This document shows, piece by piece, positions 44,185 to 53,767 of a DNA stretch of 64,000 bases. The DNA lies in assembly GCA_022820645.1 (NCBI GenBank), contig JAJEFD010000003.1, positions 1 through 64,000 on the forward strand, read 5' to 3'. This DNA comes from Dehalococcoidia bacterium. GTDB lineage: Bacteria; Chloroflexota; Dehalococcoidia; Lucifugimonadales; Australimonadaceae. Numbering within the stretch: position 1 is the stretch's first letter; each line of letters starts with the position of its first letter. The position numbers were made by a program, and so were the translations under genes. Below the pieces are notes generated by a model. It searched no databases. It was given only the letters and a program-made list of their open reading frames with translations, and was not told where the DNA came from.

Positions 44185-45604
44185 ACGCTCCCGCGAGACC
44201 GCGTAGTTCCTGGAGCATCTCGGCGACGCGCTGAGGGCTGTCGCCTTCCGCATAGATGCGGAGGAGCGGCTCGGTGCCGGAGGGGCGTATCAGTCCCCAG
44301 AAGCCGTCCTCCAACACGTAACGTACGCCGTCCATAGTGTCAGTTCCCGCAACCCGCAGTCCCGCGATCGACGCCGGTGGGCTTGCAGCAAGCGCTTGCG
44401 TGTCCGGTTTCGGGTCGTCGGGAGCGAGGTCAACGTCGAGACGGTCGTAGGCGTGTTCGCCGACCTTCTCGAAGAGCAGTTTCACGAGTTCGGAAGCCCG
44501 CTTCCCGGTCCTGGCCATCAACTCCACGAAGAGGAGGCCGCTGAAGATGCCATCCCGCTCGGGGATGTTGCCCTGGAAGGCATAGCCGCCGCTTTCTTCT
44601 CCGGCCGCGACAGCCTGCTCCGTGAGCATCGCAGGCCCAACGAACTTGAAACCGACGGGCGTCACATGGACGGGCACATCGTACAGCGCAGCGAGTTTGT
44701 CGATCATCGCGCTCTGCGTAAGGGAGCGGATGATGGGCCCGCGCAGGCCCTTGCCGTCGAGTTGGTGAAGGCAGAGCACAGAGAAAGTGGAGAGCGTGTC
44801 GATGAAGGCGCCGTTCTCATCGAGCACACCCAGGCGGTCGGCGTCGCCGTCGTTCGCGAGAACGACGTCGAAACGGCCTGCACGCGCGGCCTCGATACTC
44901 GGGCCGAGGTTGGGCTCGATCGGTTCGGGCTGGCGCATGCCGGGGAACGCGGGGTTCCGCTCAGCGCGCATCTCATCCACACTCGCGCCAACGCCGTCGA
45001 GCGCGGCGCTGACGTAACCCGCTCCTGCGCCGTGCATGGCGTCGACGCCGATACGCAGACCTGACGCTCCGATCGCCCGCATGTCTATGGCGGTCGCGAG
45101 GTTGGCGAGATAGGGAGTCGCCATCTCGACAATCCGGGCCTTCGAAGCGTCCCGCCTTGGAGCGTCTACACCTCCGGAAGCCTGGAGTGCGTCTATGTGC
45201 CGCTCGATCTTCCCGACGATCTCAGGCGGCGCGCTGCCCGCGTAGTCCGGCTTGTACTTGAAACCGTTCCACAGGCCGGAGTTATGGCTGGCCGTGATGA
45301 TGACGCCGCCGCCTGCCTGCCGGTGGAGGATGTTGTAGCTGACGACCGGTGTAGGGGAAACGTTATCAGAGAGGTATGCGGGAACGCCGCTCGCGGCGAT
45401 GACAGCAGCAGCCTCTGCCGCGAATTCCGGCGAACCGAAGCGGGTGTCGTAACCGACGACGGCGCCGCGCTCCCCCAGCCCCTCGTCCTTGAGGTACTCG
45501 GCGACGGCAGCGGCGCAGATGCGCACGTTCTCGAACGTGTAGTCCCGGGCGATGAGGGCCCGCCAGCCGTCGGTACCGAACCGGATGAGCGGGTCGTTGC
45601 TCAC
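44183..45604 (-). CDS. Phosphoglucomutase/phosphomannomutase family enzyme
   Basis: 473 residues from GTG 45604, overlapping the metK stop (GTGA). Alpha-D-phosphohexomutase motifs: [15 protein letters not shown], catalytic Ser in [14 protein letters not shown], metal loop [10 protein letters not shown], sugar loop GEESGGYAF and phosphate loop [12 protein letters not shown]. Interconverts hexose 1- and 6-phosphates; glucose, mannose or glucosamine cannot be told apart. Last gene of the SAM-cycle operon, with no obvious link to it in function. Confidence 0.93.
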   Translation of the reverse strand: MSNDPLIRFGTDGWRALIARDYTFENVRICAAAVAEYLKDEGLGERGAVVGYDTRFGSPEFAAEAAAVIAASGVPAYLSDNVSPTPVVSYNILHRQAGGGVIITASHNSGLWNGFKYKPDYAGSAPPEIVGKIERHIDALQASGGVDAPRRDASKARIVEMATPYLANLATAIDMRAIGASGLRIGVDAMHGAGAGYVSAALDGVGASVDEMRAERNPAFPGMRQPEPIEPNLGPSIEAARAGRFDVVLANDGDADRLGVLDENGAFIDTLSTFSVLCLHQLDGKGLRGPIIRSLTQSAMIDKLAALYDVPVHVTPVGFKFVGPAMLTEQAVAAGEESGGYAFQGNIPERDGIFSGLLFVELMARTGKRASELVKLLFEKVGEHAYDRLDVDLAPDDPKPDTQALAASPPASIAGLRVAGTDTMDGVRYVLEDGFWGLIRPSGTEPLLRIYAEGDSPQRVAEMLQELRGLAGA

Positions 45605-46830
45605 CGGGCGGCTCCCGGCTTCGCGTCGGCCCGCAGGGCCTCCGCCTTGTCCGTACGCTCCCATGGCAGGTCGACGTCCATACGCCCGAAGTGGCCATAG
45701 GAGGCGGTCTGAGCGTAGATGGGCCTCCTGAGCTCGAGGTCGCGGATGATGGCGCGCGGGCGCAGGTCGAAGTGTTTCTTCACCAGTTCGGTGATGAGCG
45801 CTGTGTCTACCTTGTTCGTGCCGAACGTCTCGACTGCGAGGCTGGTGGGCTCCGCAACGCCGATGGCGTAGGAGACCTGCACTTCGCAGCGGTCGGCGAG
45901 ACCGGCCGCGACGACGTTCTTCGCGACCCATCGGGCGGCATACGTCGCCGAGCGATCCACCTTTGTGGGGTCCTTCCCGGAGAACGCCCCGCCGCCGTGG
46001 CGCGCGACGCCTCCGTAGGTGTCGACGATGATCTTGCGTCCGGTGAGGCCGGAGTCGCCGTGCGGGCCGCCGACGACGAAACGCCCCGACGGGTTCACGT
46101 AGATGCGGGTGTCGTCGTCCATGAGGTCTGCGGGGACTTCCGCACCGATCACGTGCTCGCGTACGTCCCGCTCTATCTCCTCATTGGTCACATCGGCGCT
46201 GTGCTGTGTGCTGACGACGATGGCCGCGATCCGCTTCGGTTTGCCGTGGGCGTACTCCACGGTGACCTGTGACTTGCCATCCGGCTTCAGGTAGGGGATG
46301 ACACCCTCCCGCCGGGCGATGGAGAGGCGCCGGGTGAGCTTGTGGGCAAGCGAGATGGTGAGCGGCATGAATTCGGCGGTCTCGCTGCAGGCGAAGCCGA
46401 CCATCATGCCCTGGTCACCCGCGCCGAGGTTCAGCTCGTCGGTCGCGCCGTCCTTGCCGCGCTCTTCGAGCGCCGTGTCCACTCCGGCCTTGATGTCCGG
46501 CGACTGCTCGTGCAGCCGGACGATGACCTCGCACGTCTTGTAGTCGATGCCGATCTCCTGGTCGTCGTAGCCGATGCGCCTGACGGTGTCGCGGACGATG
46601 GCTTCGTAGTCGACCTTGGCAGTCGTGGTGATCTCGCCGACCACCATGACGATGTTCGTGCCGGTGGCCGTTTCACAGGCGACGCGGGCCATCGGGTCCT
46701 GCGCATAGATAGCGTCGAGGATGGCGTCGGATACCTGATCGCACAGCTTATCGGGATGTCCCTCAGTAACCGATTCCGAGGTCAGCAGGTAAGAGGGCGA
46801 GGTCTCGAACGTCGTTCCGGTCTGTGTCAT
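45601..46830 (-). CDS. metK: S-adenosylmethionine synthetase
   Basis: 409 residues, ATG 46830. [21 protein letters not shown], the hexapeptide-like [12 protein letters not shown], and [16 protein letters not shown] with the P-loop-like KDPTKVDR are diagnostic. Makes SAM from methionine and ATP. It follows ahcY in the same operon, so SAM synthesis and clearance of its product are co-expressed. The 40-base gap before it shows no SAM riboswitch. Confidence 0.97.
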   Translation of the reverse strand: MTQTGTTFETSPSYLLTSESVTEGHPDKLCDQVSDAILDAIYAQDPMARVACETATGTNIVMVVGEITTTAKVDYEAIVRDTVRRIGYDDQEIGIDYKTCEVIVRLHEQSPDIKAGVDTALEERGKDGATDELNLGAGDQGMMVGFACSETAEFMPLTISLAHKLTRRLSIARREGVIPYLKPDGKSQVTVEYAHGKPKRIAAIVVSTQHSADVTNEEIERDVREHVIGAEVPADLMDDDTRIYVNPSGRFVVGGPHGDSGLTGRKIIVDTYGGVARHGGGAFSGKDPTKVDRSATYAARWVAKNVVAAGLADRCEVQVSYAIGVAEPTSLAVETFGTNKVDTALITELVKKHFDLRPRAIIRDLELRRPIYAQTASYGHFGRMDVDLPWERTDKAEALRADAKPGAAR

Positions 46831-46870
46831 TCCGTGGGTCCTCCGAACTCCAGAGTTACTTGCTTGCGAG

Positions 46871-48142
46871 CTATGTGCCCGCTTCCCATCCCGCGAGATA
46901 GGCCGCCTGCTCGTCCGAAAGCGTGTCCATGTTGAGGCCCATCGCCTCCAGTTTGAGCGACGCGACCTGCTGGTCGAGCTCCAGGGGAACGTCGTAGACG
47001 TCAATGGGGAGGTTGGCGGCGTTCTTCGCCATGTACTCGGCGCTGAGCGCCTGGTTGGCGAAGCTCATGTCCATGACCGCGGAGGGGTGTCCTTCTGCGG
47101 CGGAGAGGTTGACCAGCCTGCCCTCTGCGAGCAGATTGATCTTGCGCCCGTCGGCCATCACGTACTGGTGCACCATGGGGCGCACTTCCTTCTTCTCGAT
47201 GGCGGCATCCTCCAGTGCGTCGATGTTGATCTCCACGTTGAAGTGGCCGCTGTTGGCGATAACGGCCTCGTCCTTCATCACCTGGAAGTGCTGCGCGTCG
47301 ATCGCGTGCTTGCCGCCGGTCACGGTGACGAAGACGTCTCCGGCACGGGCGGCGTCGTCCATGCGCATCAGCTGGTGGCCGTCCATCGTCGCTTCGAGTG
47401 CCCGGACGGGGTCGATCTCGGTAACGATGACCTGTGCGCCCATGCCCCTGGCGCGCATGGCGATGCCTCGCCCGCACCAACCGTAGCCCGCGACGACCAC
47501 GTTCTTCCCCGCGAAGAGCAGGTTCGTGGCGCGCGTTATGCCGTCCAACGTGCTCTGGCCGGTGCCGTAACGGTTGTCGAACATGTGCTTGGTGTCAGCC
47601 TGATTGACGGCGATGATGGGGTAGCGGAGCTTGCCGGCCTTCGCCATGCTGCGCAGGCGGATAACGCCGGTAGTGGTCTCCTCCATCCCCCCGATGACGC
47701 CGTCGAGGAGCGCCTGCCGCTGAGTGTGGAGCATGGCCACGAGGTCAGCGCCGTCGTCCATCGTCATGTGCGGCTTCGCGTCCACGACGGAGGCTATGTG
47801 CTGGTAATAGGTGTCGTTGTCCTCACCCTTGATGGAGTAGGTGGGTATGTCGTAGGCGACGGCGAGCGCGGCAGCGATGGGGTCCTGCGTGGAGAGGGGG
47901 TTGCTCGCGCAGAGGCGCACGTCCGCGCCTCCGGCCTGCAGGGCGAGGGCGAGGTTGGCGGTTTCCGAGGTTACGTGCAGGCAGGCTGCGAGGGTGAGCC
48001 CCTCCAGGGGCTTCTCCTTGGCGAAGCGCTCCTTTATCAGGCGTATCACGGGCATCTCCCGCGCCGCCCATTCAACGAGGCGGACTCCCTCGTCCGCCAG
48101 CGACGGGTCTTTGACGTCTCCGAGTTTTCCTTCCGGTTGCAA
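46871..48142 (-). CDS. ahcY: Adenosylhomocysteinase
   Basis: 423 residues from TTG 48142, which has GGAAGGGAGAG upstream; the longer frame overlaps the rhodanese gene. [25 protein letters not shown] (part: [12 protein letters not shown]), [14 protein letters not shown], the NAD fold [22 protein letters not shown], and SGHFNVEI. Splits S-adenosylhomocysteine to adenosine and homocysteine. The segment [21 protein letters not shown] fits the shorter archaeal/bacterial subtype. Confidence 0.96.
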   Translation of the reverse strand: MQPEGKLGDVKDPSLADEGVRLVEWAAREMPVIRLIKERFAKEKPLEGLTLAACLHVTSETANLALALQAGGADVRLCASNPLSTQDPIAAALAVAYDIPTYSIKGEDNDTYYQHIASVVDAKPHMTMDDGADLVAMLHTQRQALLDGVIGGMEETTTGVIRLRSMAKAGKLRYPIIAVNQADTKHMFDNRYGTGQSTLDGITRATNLLFAGKNVVVAGYGWCGRGIAMRARGMGAQVIVTEIDPVRALEATMDGHQLMRMDDAARAGDVFVTVTGGKHAIDAQHFQVMKDEAVIANSGHFNVEINIDALEDAAIEKKEVRPMVHQYVMADGRKINLLAEGRLVNLSAAEGHPSAVMDMSFANQALSAEYMAKNAANLPIDVYDVPLELDQQVASLKLEAMGLNMDTLSDEQAAYLAGWEAGT

Positions 48143-48156
48143 GAATCTCTCCCTTC

Positions 48157-48510
48157 CTAGTCGCCGTAGTCGGTAGGCAGGTCTGCCGCGATCCAGTTCG
48201 GCGTGCCGGCCTCGATGTTGTAGAGGTGCTCGGACTCGAAGCCGAGCGCTGCGGCCATCTCCGCCGCCAGCCCGCTGCGGACGCCCGCGGCGCAGATGAA
48301 GAGGAGGTCGGCGTCCCTGGGGAGCTTCGCCTCCGCCTCTCCGAGGAAGTCGTCCACGGGGATGTGCAATGCGCCGGAGACGTGTCCCGTGACCCATTCG
48401 TCGGGGCGGCGCACGTCTACGACGAGTGCGCCTTCCTGCTGCATCTCGTGGGCCTCCTCGACGGATATCCGCCGGTAAGGCTCGCCCGGTTCCTGTCGTC
48501 CTCGTGCCAT
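48157..48510 (-). CDS. Rhodanese-like sulfurtransferase
   Basis: 117 residues, ATG 48510. A single rhodanese domain: [27 protein letters not shown] (part: [20 protein letters not shown]), then active-site Cys in [15 protein letters not shown], a CxxGxR-type loop. Moves sulfane sulfur. It sits between mtnP and ahcY, 15 bases before the latter, so it is probably in the SAM/methionine operon, perhaps handling sulfur from homocysteine. That link is inference. Confidence 0.92.
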   Translation of the reverse strand: MARGRQEPGEPYRRISVEEAHEMQQEGALVVDVRRPDEWVTGHVSGALHIPVDDFLGEAEAKLPRDADLLFICAAGVRSGLAAEMAAALGFESEHLYNIEAGTPNWIAADLPTDYGD

Positions 48511-48522
48511 GTCGTCAACTCC

Positions 48523-49398
48523 TCACTGCTTAGTGTATCGGGAGACGATGGGGCCGAGTCGCTCCAGAGTCTCCTGCGGGGCATGCCCGATGGGCGTGAC
48601 TATCGCGGTGCGCAAGGCATCCCCACACCCGCACCTACGCTCGCCCCCAAGCCGGGGGATGAGGCGGCTCAACGTCTCCCGTGACGCCGTAACGTTCCTC
48701 TGCAGGTTCTGTATCACCACCTCGACCGTTACGCTTGCGTACTCGTCGTGCCACACATCGTAGTCGGTCGCACACGCGAGCGTTGCGTAACACATCTCAG
48801 CCTCGCGAGCCAGCTTTGCCTCAGGCAACGCCGTCATGCCGATGATGCTCGCGCCCCAGGAGCGGTAGAGAGCGGACTCTGCCCGGGTGGAGAAGGCGGG
48901 GCCTTCCATCACCACCAGCGTTCCACCCCGGTGCACGGTCGCCGAGGCGTCTTCCTCGACAGCGTCCGCCAACTGAGCGCTCAGGTCGGGGCAGAACGGG
49001 TTAGCGAAGGAGATGTGCGCTATAAGACCATCGCCGAAGAAGGTGTTTTCGCGCAACCTCGTGCGGTCGATCAGCTGGTCCGGCACGACCATGTGCAGCG
49101 GCGCTATCTGCTCCTGCAGACTGCCCACGGCGCTCACGGAGACCACACGCTCGACACCCAACTGCTTGAATGCGTGGATGTTGGCATGGGAGTTCAGTTC
49201 CGTGGGAGATATGCGATGGCCTGCGCCGTGCCGTGGAAGGAACGCAGCCGCAACACCTCCCATCTCACCTATGGTGATAGCGCCGCTGGGGTCTCCGTAA
49301 GGCGTGGAGAGCGTTACTTCCTGCACGCTGTCCATGCTGATGTCGTACAGGCCGGTGCCACCGATGATGCCGATGGTTGCGCGTGGCAGGTCAGTCAT
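48523..49398 (-). CDS. mtnP: S-methyl-5'-thioadenosine phosphorylase (or related inosine form)
   Basis: 291 residues, ATG 49398, overlapping the mtnA stop. IGIIGGTGLYDI, FLPRHGAGHRISPTELNSHANI (part: PRHGAGHRISP), VVMEGPAFSTRAES, IGMTALPEAKLAREAEMCYATLACATDYD. Purine nucleoside phosphorylase fold; cleaves methylthioadenosine to adenine and methylthioribose 1-phosphate, the substrate of the neighbour MtnA. MTA against MTI specificity cannot be read by eye. Confidence 0.94.
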   Translation of the reverse strand: MTDLPRATIGIIGGTGLYDISMDSVQEVTLSTPYGDPSGAITIGEMGGVAAAFLPRHGAGHRISPTELNSHANIHAFKQLGVERVVSVSAVGSLQEQIAPLHMVVPDQLIDRTRLRENTFFGDGLIAHISFANPFCPDLSAQLADAVEEDASATVHRGGTLVVMEGPAFSTRAESALYRSWGASIIGMTALPEAKLAREAEMCYATLACATDYDVWHDEYASVTVEVVIQNLQRNVTASRETLSRLIPRLGGERRCGCGDALRTAIVTPIGHAPQETLERLGPIVSRYTKQ

Positions 49399-50474
49399 GC
49401 CACCCCCGTGACCTCCGGTTGAGCGACGAGTGCATTCAGCCCCGCTTCGTACGGCGCACGCAACACTCCGTGTTCCGTGATGATCGCGGCGATGAGCCCG
49501 GCGGGGGTTACGTCGAAAACAGGGTTCCACACCTCCACACCTTCTGCCGCGATGCGTTGCCCCGCCAGGGATGTGATCTCCACGGCAGGGCGCTCCTCTA
49601 CCGGGATGTCTGCTCCGCTCTTCACGTTCAGGTCTACCGTAGAGAAGGGCGCGGCGACGTAGAAAGGGATGCCGTTCACAGCCGCCAGAGCAGCCAGGCT
49701 GTACGTTCCGATCTTGTTCGCCGTATCGCCGTTCGCGGCGATACGGTCAGCGCCGGTGACGACAGCCGTGACGCGACCGGACGCCATGAGCGCGCCGGCA
49801 GCGGAGTCCACGAGAAGCGTCGCCGGTATGCCGAGCCGGGCGAATTCCCATGCGGTGAGACGTGCGCCTTGCAGCCAGGGGCGGGTCTCGGTGTGGAAGA
49901 CGCGTACCCGCTTGCCGGACTCCCATGCCGCGCGGATGACGCCGAGCGCGGTGCCGTACCCGGCCGTCGCGAGCGCGCCGGTGTTGCAGTGGGTGAGTAC
50001 GCCGCCGGAGTCCGGCATGAGCGTTGCGCCGTTACGTCCGATCGACCTGTTGGACTCGATGTCCTGCTCTCGCATGGCGTGCGCGAGAGCGAGGGTGCGT
50101 GCGGCAGCCTGGTTGGGTGTACTGCACGTACGCGCGGCGTCCTGGCATCGCTGCACGGCCCAGCCCAGGTTGACGGCGGTGGGGCGCGCGGCGGCTATCC
50201 GCGCCGCTTGAGCATCCAACTCACCGAGGAACGCAGGCATGGCGTGGGTTTTGATGCTGCGCGCGGCAATGGCCATGGCGTAGGCCGCGGCGATGCCGAT
50301 GGCGGGCGCCCCCCGTACACGCATGCTGCGTATGGCCTCAATGGCGCCCGTCACGTCGTGGACGGTCACCCATTCTTCGCTCGCGGGGAGCATCGTCTGG
50401 TCAAGCAGAAGGAGCTGTCCGTCCTGCCAGACGATGGGTTGAAGTTCCTCGGTGATGGTGGGTAGGTCGCTCAC
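49395..50474 (-). CDS. mtnA: S-methyl-5-thioribose-1-phosphate isomerase
   Basis: 359 residues, ATG 50474. RSMRVRGAPAIGIAAAY, VLTHCNTGALATAGYGTALG with the catalytic Cys, VFHTETRPWLQGARLTAWE, VVTGADRIAANGDTANKIGTY with the catalytic Asp; eIF2B-alpha-like fold. Converts methylthioribose 1-phosphate to the ribulose form. First gene of the operon. No mtnB/C/D or aldolase gene is nearby, so the later fate of the product is unknown. Confidence 0.95.
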   Translation of the reverse strand: MSDLPTITEELQPIVWQDGQLLLLDQTMLPASEEWVTVHDVTGAIEAIRSMRVRGAPAIGIAAAYAMAIAARSIKTHAMPAFLGELDAQAARIAAARPTAVNLGWAVQRCQDAARTCSTPNQAAARTLALAHAMREQDIESNRSIGRNGATLMPDSGGVLTHCNTGALATAGYGTALGVIRAAWESGKRVRVFHTETRPWLQGARLTAWEFARLGIPATLLVDSAAGALMASGRVTAVVTGADRIAANGDTANKIGTYSLAALAAVNGIPFYVAAPFSTVDLNVKSGADIPVEERPAVEITSLAGQRIAAEGVEVWNPVFDVTPAGLIAAIITEHGVLRAPYEAGLNALVAQPEVTGVA

Positions 50475-50586
50475 TGGCTCTGTCCACGGGCGCGCTGAAC
50501 AATGCTATGGGCGTAGGGGCGAGGTGTCAAAGGCGCGGAGACGGCAGTGCTTCTGCGCCGACCGGACCGGTTGGGCACCGACATGC

Positions 50587-50614
50587 TGCGAGCCGCCCCT
50601 CAGGACGGCTCGCA
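50587..50614. other. Hairpin between mtnA and the lipoprotein gene
   Basis: TGCGAGCCG and CGGCTCGCA form a perfect 9-bp stem with a ten-base loop. It lies 27 bases after the lipoprotein stop on the minus strand. No T-tract follows, so termination there is only possible. Confidence 0.45.
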
Positions 50615-50640
50615 AACGATGATATCTGCCGGGTCAGGCA

Positions 50641-51492
50641 CTACTGACCGAACCCGCTCCCGCCTGTGGGCGGCGTCATCTCGAGCCCGCATGTCTCGGC
50701 GGCTGCCATCAGTTCACCCAGCGCTGCCAGGTCCGGCTCTCCCCCGAAGAACAGGGCGAGCAGGTCCTCGAGGCTCCCGAGTTGCTCCTCCATGCACCGC
50801 ATGACGGAAGGGGGAGGCATCTGTTCGCCGACTTCTCCCGCGAAGCGAGCGGCCTCCTCGTCGCTCATGCAGAGCTGTATCTGGATGGCTGTGCCGAAGA
50901 GCTCGGCAGGATCTTCAGGCGGTTCACCGATCCCGAGTACGCTGGGGTTCTCCATCGCGAGACCGCTGATGCAGCTGCGCGTCTCCGCGCTCAGCCCTCC
51001 GGCCGCCGCAGACATCATGGCGATGCTGATGCCGATGGCGTTCTCCGGTGCGAGACATTCGAACGGAAGGGCATCCATTGCTCCCGGGGGAGCGCTCGCC
51101 AGGGGGAGGTTCATAACAGCACCCAGCGTGGCTTCACCGACGGCGTCACGCAGGCAGGAGACCTCGCCCTCGGAGAGCACAGCCATAAGGTCGCCTACGG
51201 TGGTGCTCTCGGTGATGACGAGGTCCTGAACGGACCCCGCCTCCGGCTGGGGCATCATGGCGTTCGGGGTTGGTTCCGGCGCGGGTGTCGGAGTCGGCGT
51301 TGGCGGGACCGGTGTTGGAGTTGCCGTCGGCGTCGGAGTCGGCGTTGGCCGGGGGGTCGCGGTTGGCGTTGGGGTCGGGTCGCTGCAAGCGGCGGCGAAT
51401 GCAGCGAGCATGAGAAGGATGAGCGTGACTGCGGCGGCGCTGCGGAAGCCGGTGCGGAGAGAAGCGGACAGGTTCGTGAGCATGAGGAACAC
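50641..51492 (-). CDS. Lipoprotein with Pro/Thr linker, function unknown
   Basis: 283 residues, ATG 51492 (51483 also possible). Signal peptide ending in a lipobox (AAFAAAC), then about 40 residues of PTPTPTPT-like linker that extends the protein from the membrane, then a domain of about 190 residues with six Cys (SCLRDAV, FECLAP, RSCISG, QLCMSDEE, RCMEEQ, TCGLEM), spaced as if for disulfides. I do not recognise the domain. The gene is divergent from recF, with a 215-base gap in which I see no named element except a small palindrome CTACAATTGTAG. Confidence 0.85.
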   Translation of the reverse strand: MFLMLTNLSASLRTGFRSAAAVTLILLMLAAFAAACSDPTPTPTATPRPTPTPTPTATPTPVPPTPTPTPAPEPTPNAMMPQPEAGSVQDLVITESTTVGDLMAVLSEGEVSCLRDAVGEATLGAVMNLPLASAPPGAMDALPFECLAPENAIGISIAMMSAAAGGLSAETRSCISGLAMENPSVLGIGEPPEDPAELFGTAIQIQLCMSDEEAARFAGEVGEQMPPPSVMRCMEEQLGSLEDLLALFFGGEPDLAALGELMAAAETCGLEMTPPTGGSGFGQ

Positions 51493-51707
51493 CCTCGCTG
51501 TGTCGATTTCGGTTGCCGGGGGTATCGCCTCCGCACCGCTCTACAATTGTAGATGGGTGAGAAGCACTCATACAACATAAGGAATCGGCGCATTTGACCT
51601 CGATGTGTGGAGGGATGAGGACACCTTGTCGGCGTGGATCGAACCGCTCCATGAGGGGCAAGGCTCCCTTGGACTATCATTCCAGGCGTCGACTCAGGGT
51701 GTGCACA

Positions 51708-52841
51708 GTGCAACTCACGAACCTGACACTCACGAACTTTCGTTCCTACCGGCAGCTTGAACTTGCGCTGGGGCCGGGGCTCACCGTTATCAGCGGCGAG
51801 AACGGGCAGGGCAAGAGCAATCTGCTGGAAGCGGTGTACCTGCTTGCCATCGGCAAGTCGTACCGCGCGGTGACGGAGCGCGACCTCGTCTCATGGCAGG
51901 CGGCGGAAGCCGGAGGGTATACGATCGTGGCGGCGGCGCTCGACGGGCCGCAGGGCGCACTCGAGCTGCGCGTCGGCCTCGACTGCAGAGAGGGCAACAG
52001 CACTGCCAAGCAGGTCCGGGTGAACGGCACGCCGAAGCGGATGTCCGACCTCGTGGGAATGATGGGCGCCGTGCTCTTCGCTGCCGAGGACATCGAGCTG
52101 GTGTCCGGCCCTCCGAGCGGACGCAGGCGCTATCTCGACGTGCTGCTCGCGCAGGTGTCGCGCCGGTACGTGCAGACGCTCTCGCGGTACCAACGGGTGC
52201 TGGCACAACGGAACACGCTCCTGCGTGCCATGCGCGAAGGGCGGGCCAGGGACGAAGAGCTCACTTTCTGGGACGACGCGCTGGTGAAGGAGGGCGCCGT
52301 CGTGCTGAGTGAACGCTGGTCGTCCATGGCGACGCTGGCAGCGTTCACTGCGTCCGCGTTCGAGCGCTTGTCATCGCAGGACGTGCTGTCGATAGCGTAC
52401 GCAGGGACGGCTGCGGAACCCGAAGACGGGGATGGGGAGCGTGCTCTGCGTGAGGCGCTGCGCGCTTCGCGCGACCAGGAACGCGCGCGAGGCATGACGG
52501 TCGTCGGGCCGCATCGTGATGATCTGCGGCTGATGCTGAACGGCGTGGAAGCGACACGGCACGCCTCGCGAGGACAGGCCCGGCTGGCGGCGCTGGCGAT
52601 GCGGCTGGGCGAGGCGCGTCTGCTGGCTGAGCGCAGAGGCGACCAGCCGTTGCTGCTGCTGGACGACGCGCTGTCCGAGCTCGACGAACGCCGCAGGAAA
52701 CTCGTGCTGGAAGAGGCGTGTTGCTATCCTCAGACCATCGTGACGACCGCTGATCCGCATGCGCTGCCCGAGGTGTTCCTGCGCTCTGCCCACCATCTGC
52801 GTGTCCGGGACGGGCAGATGATGACCGGGGAAGTTGCATGA
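51708..52841 (+). CDS. recF: DNA replication and repair protein RecF
   Basis: 377 residues from GTG 51708 (CAGGG upstream; GTG 51699 also possible). LTNFRSYRQLELALGPGLTVISGENGQGKSNLLEAVYLL carries Walker A (GENGQGKSN); SRGQARLAALAMRL is the signature and LLLLDDALSELDERRR the Walker B region. An SMC-like ATPase that loads RecA at gaps with RecO and RecR. It is usually near dnaA-dnaN-gyrB, but here it is followed, with a four-base overlap, by an ABC transporter. Confidence 0.95.
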   Translation: MQLTNLTLTNFRSYRQLELALGPGLTVISGENGQGKSNLLEAVYLLAIGKSYRAVTERDLVSWQAAEAGGYTIVAAALDGPQGALELRVGLDCREGNSTAKQVRVNGTPKRMSDLVGMMGAVLFAAEDIELVSGPPSGRRRYLDVLLAQVSRRYVQTLSRYQRVLAQRNTLLRAMREGRARDEELTFWDDALVKEGAVVLSERWSSMATLAAFTASAFERLSSQDVLSIAYAGTAAEPEDGDGERALREALRASRDQERARGMTVVGPHRDDLRLMLNGVEATRHASRGQARLAALAMRLGEARLLAERRGDQPLLLLDDALSELDERRRKLVLEEACCYPQTIVTTADPHALPEVFLRSAHHLRVRDGQMMTGEVA

Positions 52842-53767
52842 GCGGGGCCGAGGTGCAGGCGCTCAGCGTTTCGGGCGTCCACAAGCGTTTCGGCAACGTG
52901 GAGGCCCTGCGCGGCGTCGACCTCTCGGTCGAGCAGGGTGAGATATTCGGCTTCCTCGGGCCGAACGGCGCTGGCAAGACCACGACCATCCGTGTCCTGA
53001 CCGGGTTCATCCGTGCGGACCAGGGCGCCGCCAGGGTGCTGGGGATGGAGTCCTGGGGCGAGACGGTTGCCATCAAGGCGAGACTTGGCTTCCTGCCGGA
53101 CGTGGTGGCGTTCGCCAGCGGCTTCACGGGGCAGGACTTCCTGAACTACGTTGCGAGCCTGAGGGGCATCAGGGGCAGACTCCCTCGCCAGGCGGAGCTG
53201 CTGGAGCGCCTGGAACTCCCGGACTCTGCGCTCCGGCGGAAGGTGAAAGGGTACTCCTCGGGTATGGCGAAGAAGCTGGCGCTCGTGCAGGCGATGCAGC
53301 ACGATCCCGACGTGCTGATCATGGACGAGCCGACCGAGGCGCTCGACCCGCTGATGCGGCAGGAGCTGTTCGCGATCATCAGGGAGGCGCGGGACAGAGG
53401 CGCGACGGTGTTCATGTCGTCCCACGTCCTGTCCGACGTGGAAGAAGTGTGCGAGCGGGTAGCGCTCATCCGCGACGGCCGCATCGTTGGGACGGGGTCG
53501 GTGGAAGCGCTGCGCGAGGGCAAGGCGCGCACGATGGAAGTGGAATTCCGGGAGTTGCCGTCAGGTGCGCTCGCCATACCCGGAGTGGAAGTGTTGTCGC
53601 AGGAAGGCACGAGGTGGGAGCTGGCCATCTCGGGCGACATCAACGAGGTGCTGCGGGAGCTGGCGAAGCACGACGTAGCCGACATGACCTATGAGCGGTT
53701 AAGCTTGGAGAACCTGTTCATGGGCTTCTACGGCGAAGGCGGTGGGAAGGAGCTGGCGGATGCTTAG
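52838..53767 (+). CDS. ABC transporter ATP-binding protein
   Basis: 309 residues, ATG overlapping the recF TGA. Walker A GPNGAGKTTT, signature YSSGMAKKLALVQAM, Walker B VLIMDEPTEALD, switch SSHVLSDVEEV. The C-terminal about 80 residues match the extension seen in ABC-2 type exporters of drugs or lipids. Energises the permease encoded next, with which it overlaps. Substrate unknown. Confidence 0.93.
   Translation: MSGAEVQALSVSGVHKRFGNVEALRGVDLSVEQGEIFGFLGPNGAGKTTTIRVLTGFIRADQGAARVLGMESWGETVAIKARLGFLPDVVAFASGFTGQDFLNYVASLRGIRGRLPRQAELLERLELPDSALRRKVKGYSSGMAKKLALVQAMQHDPDVLIMDEPTEALDPLMRQELFAIIREARDRGATVFMSSHVLSDVEEVCERVALIRDGRIVGTGSVEALREGKARTMEVEFRELPSGALAIPGVEVLSQEGTRWELAISGDINEVLRELAKHDVADMTYERLSLENLFMGFYGEGGGKELADA

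Noticed and set aside
46831-46870. Possible SAM riboswitch before metK
   Set aside because: The gap is only 40 bases and metK is inside an operon; no aptamer motif is visible there or before mtnA.
51493-51707. Replication origin near recF
   Set aside because: No dnaA or dnaN gene and no cluster of DnaA boxes; recF here is in an exporter operon.
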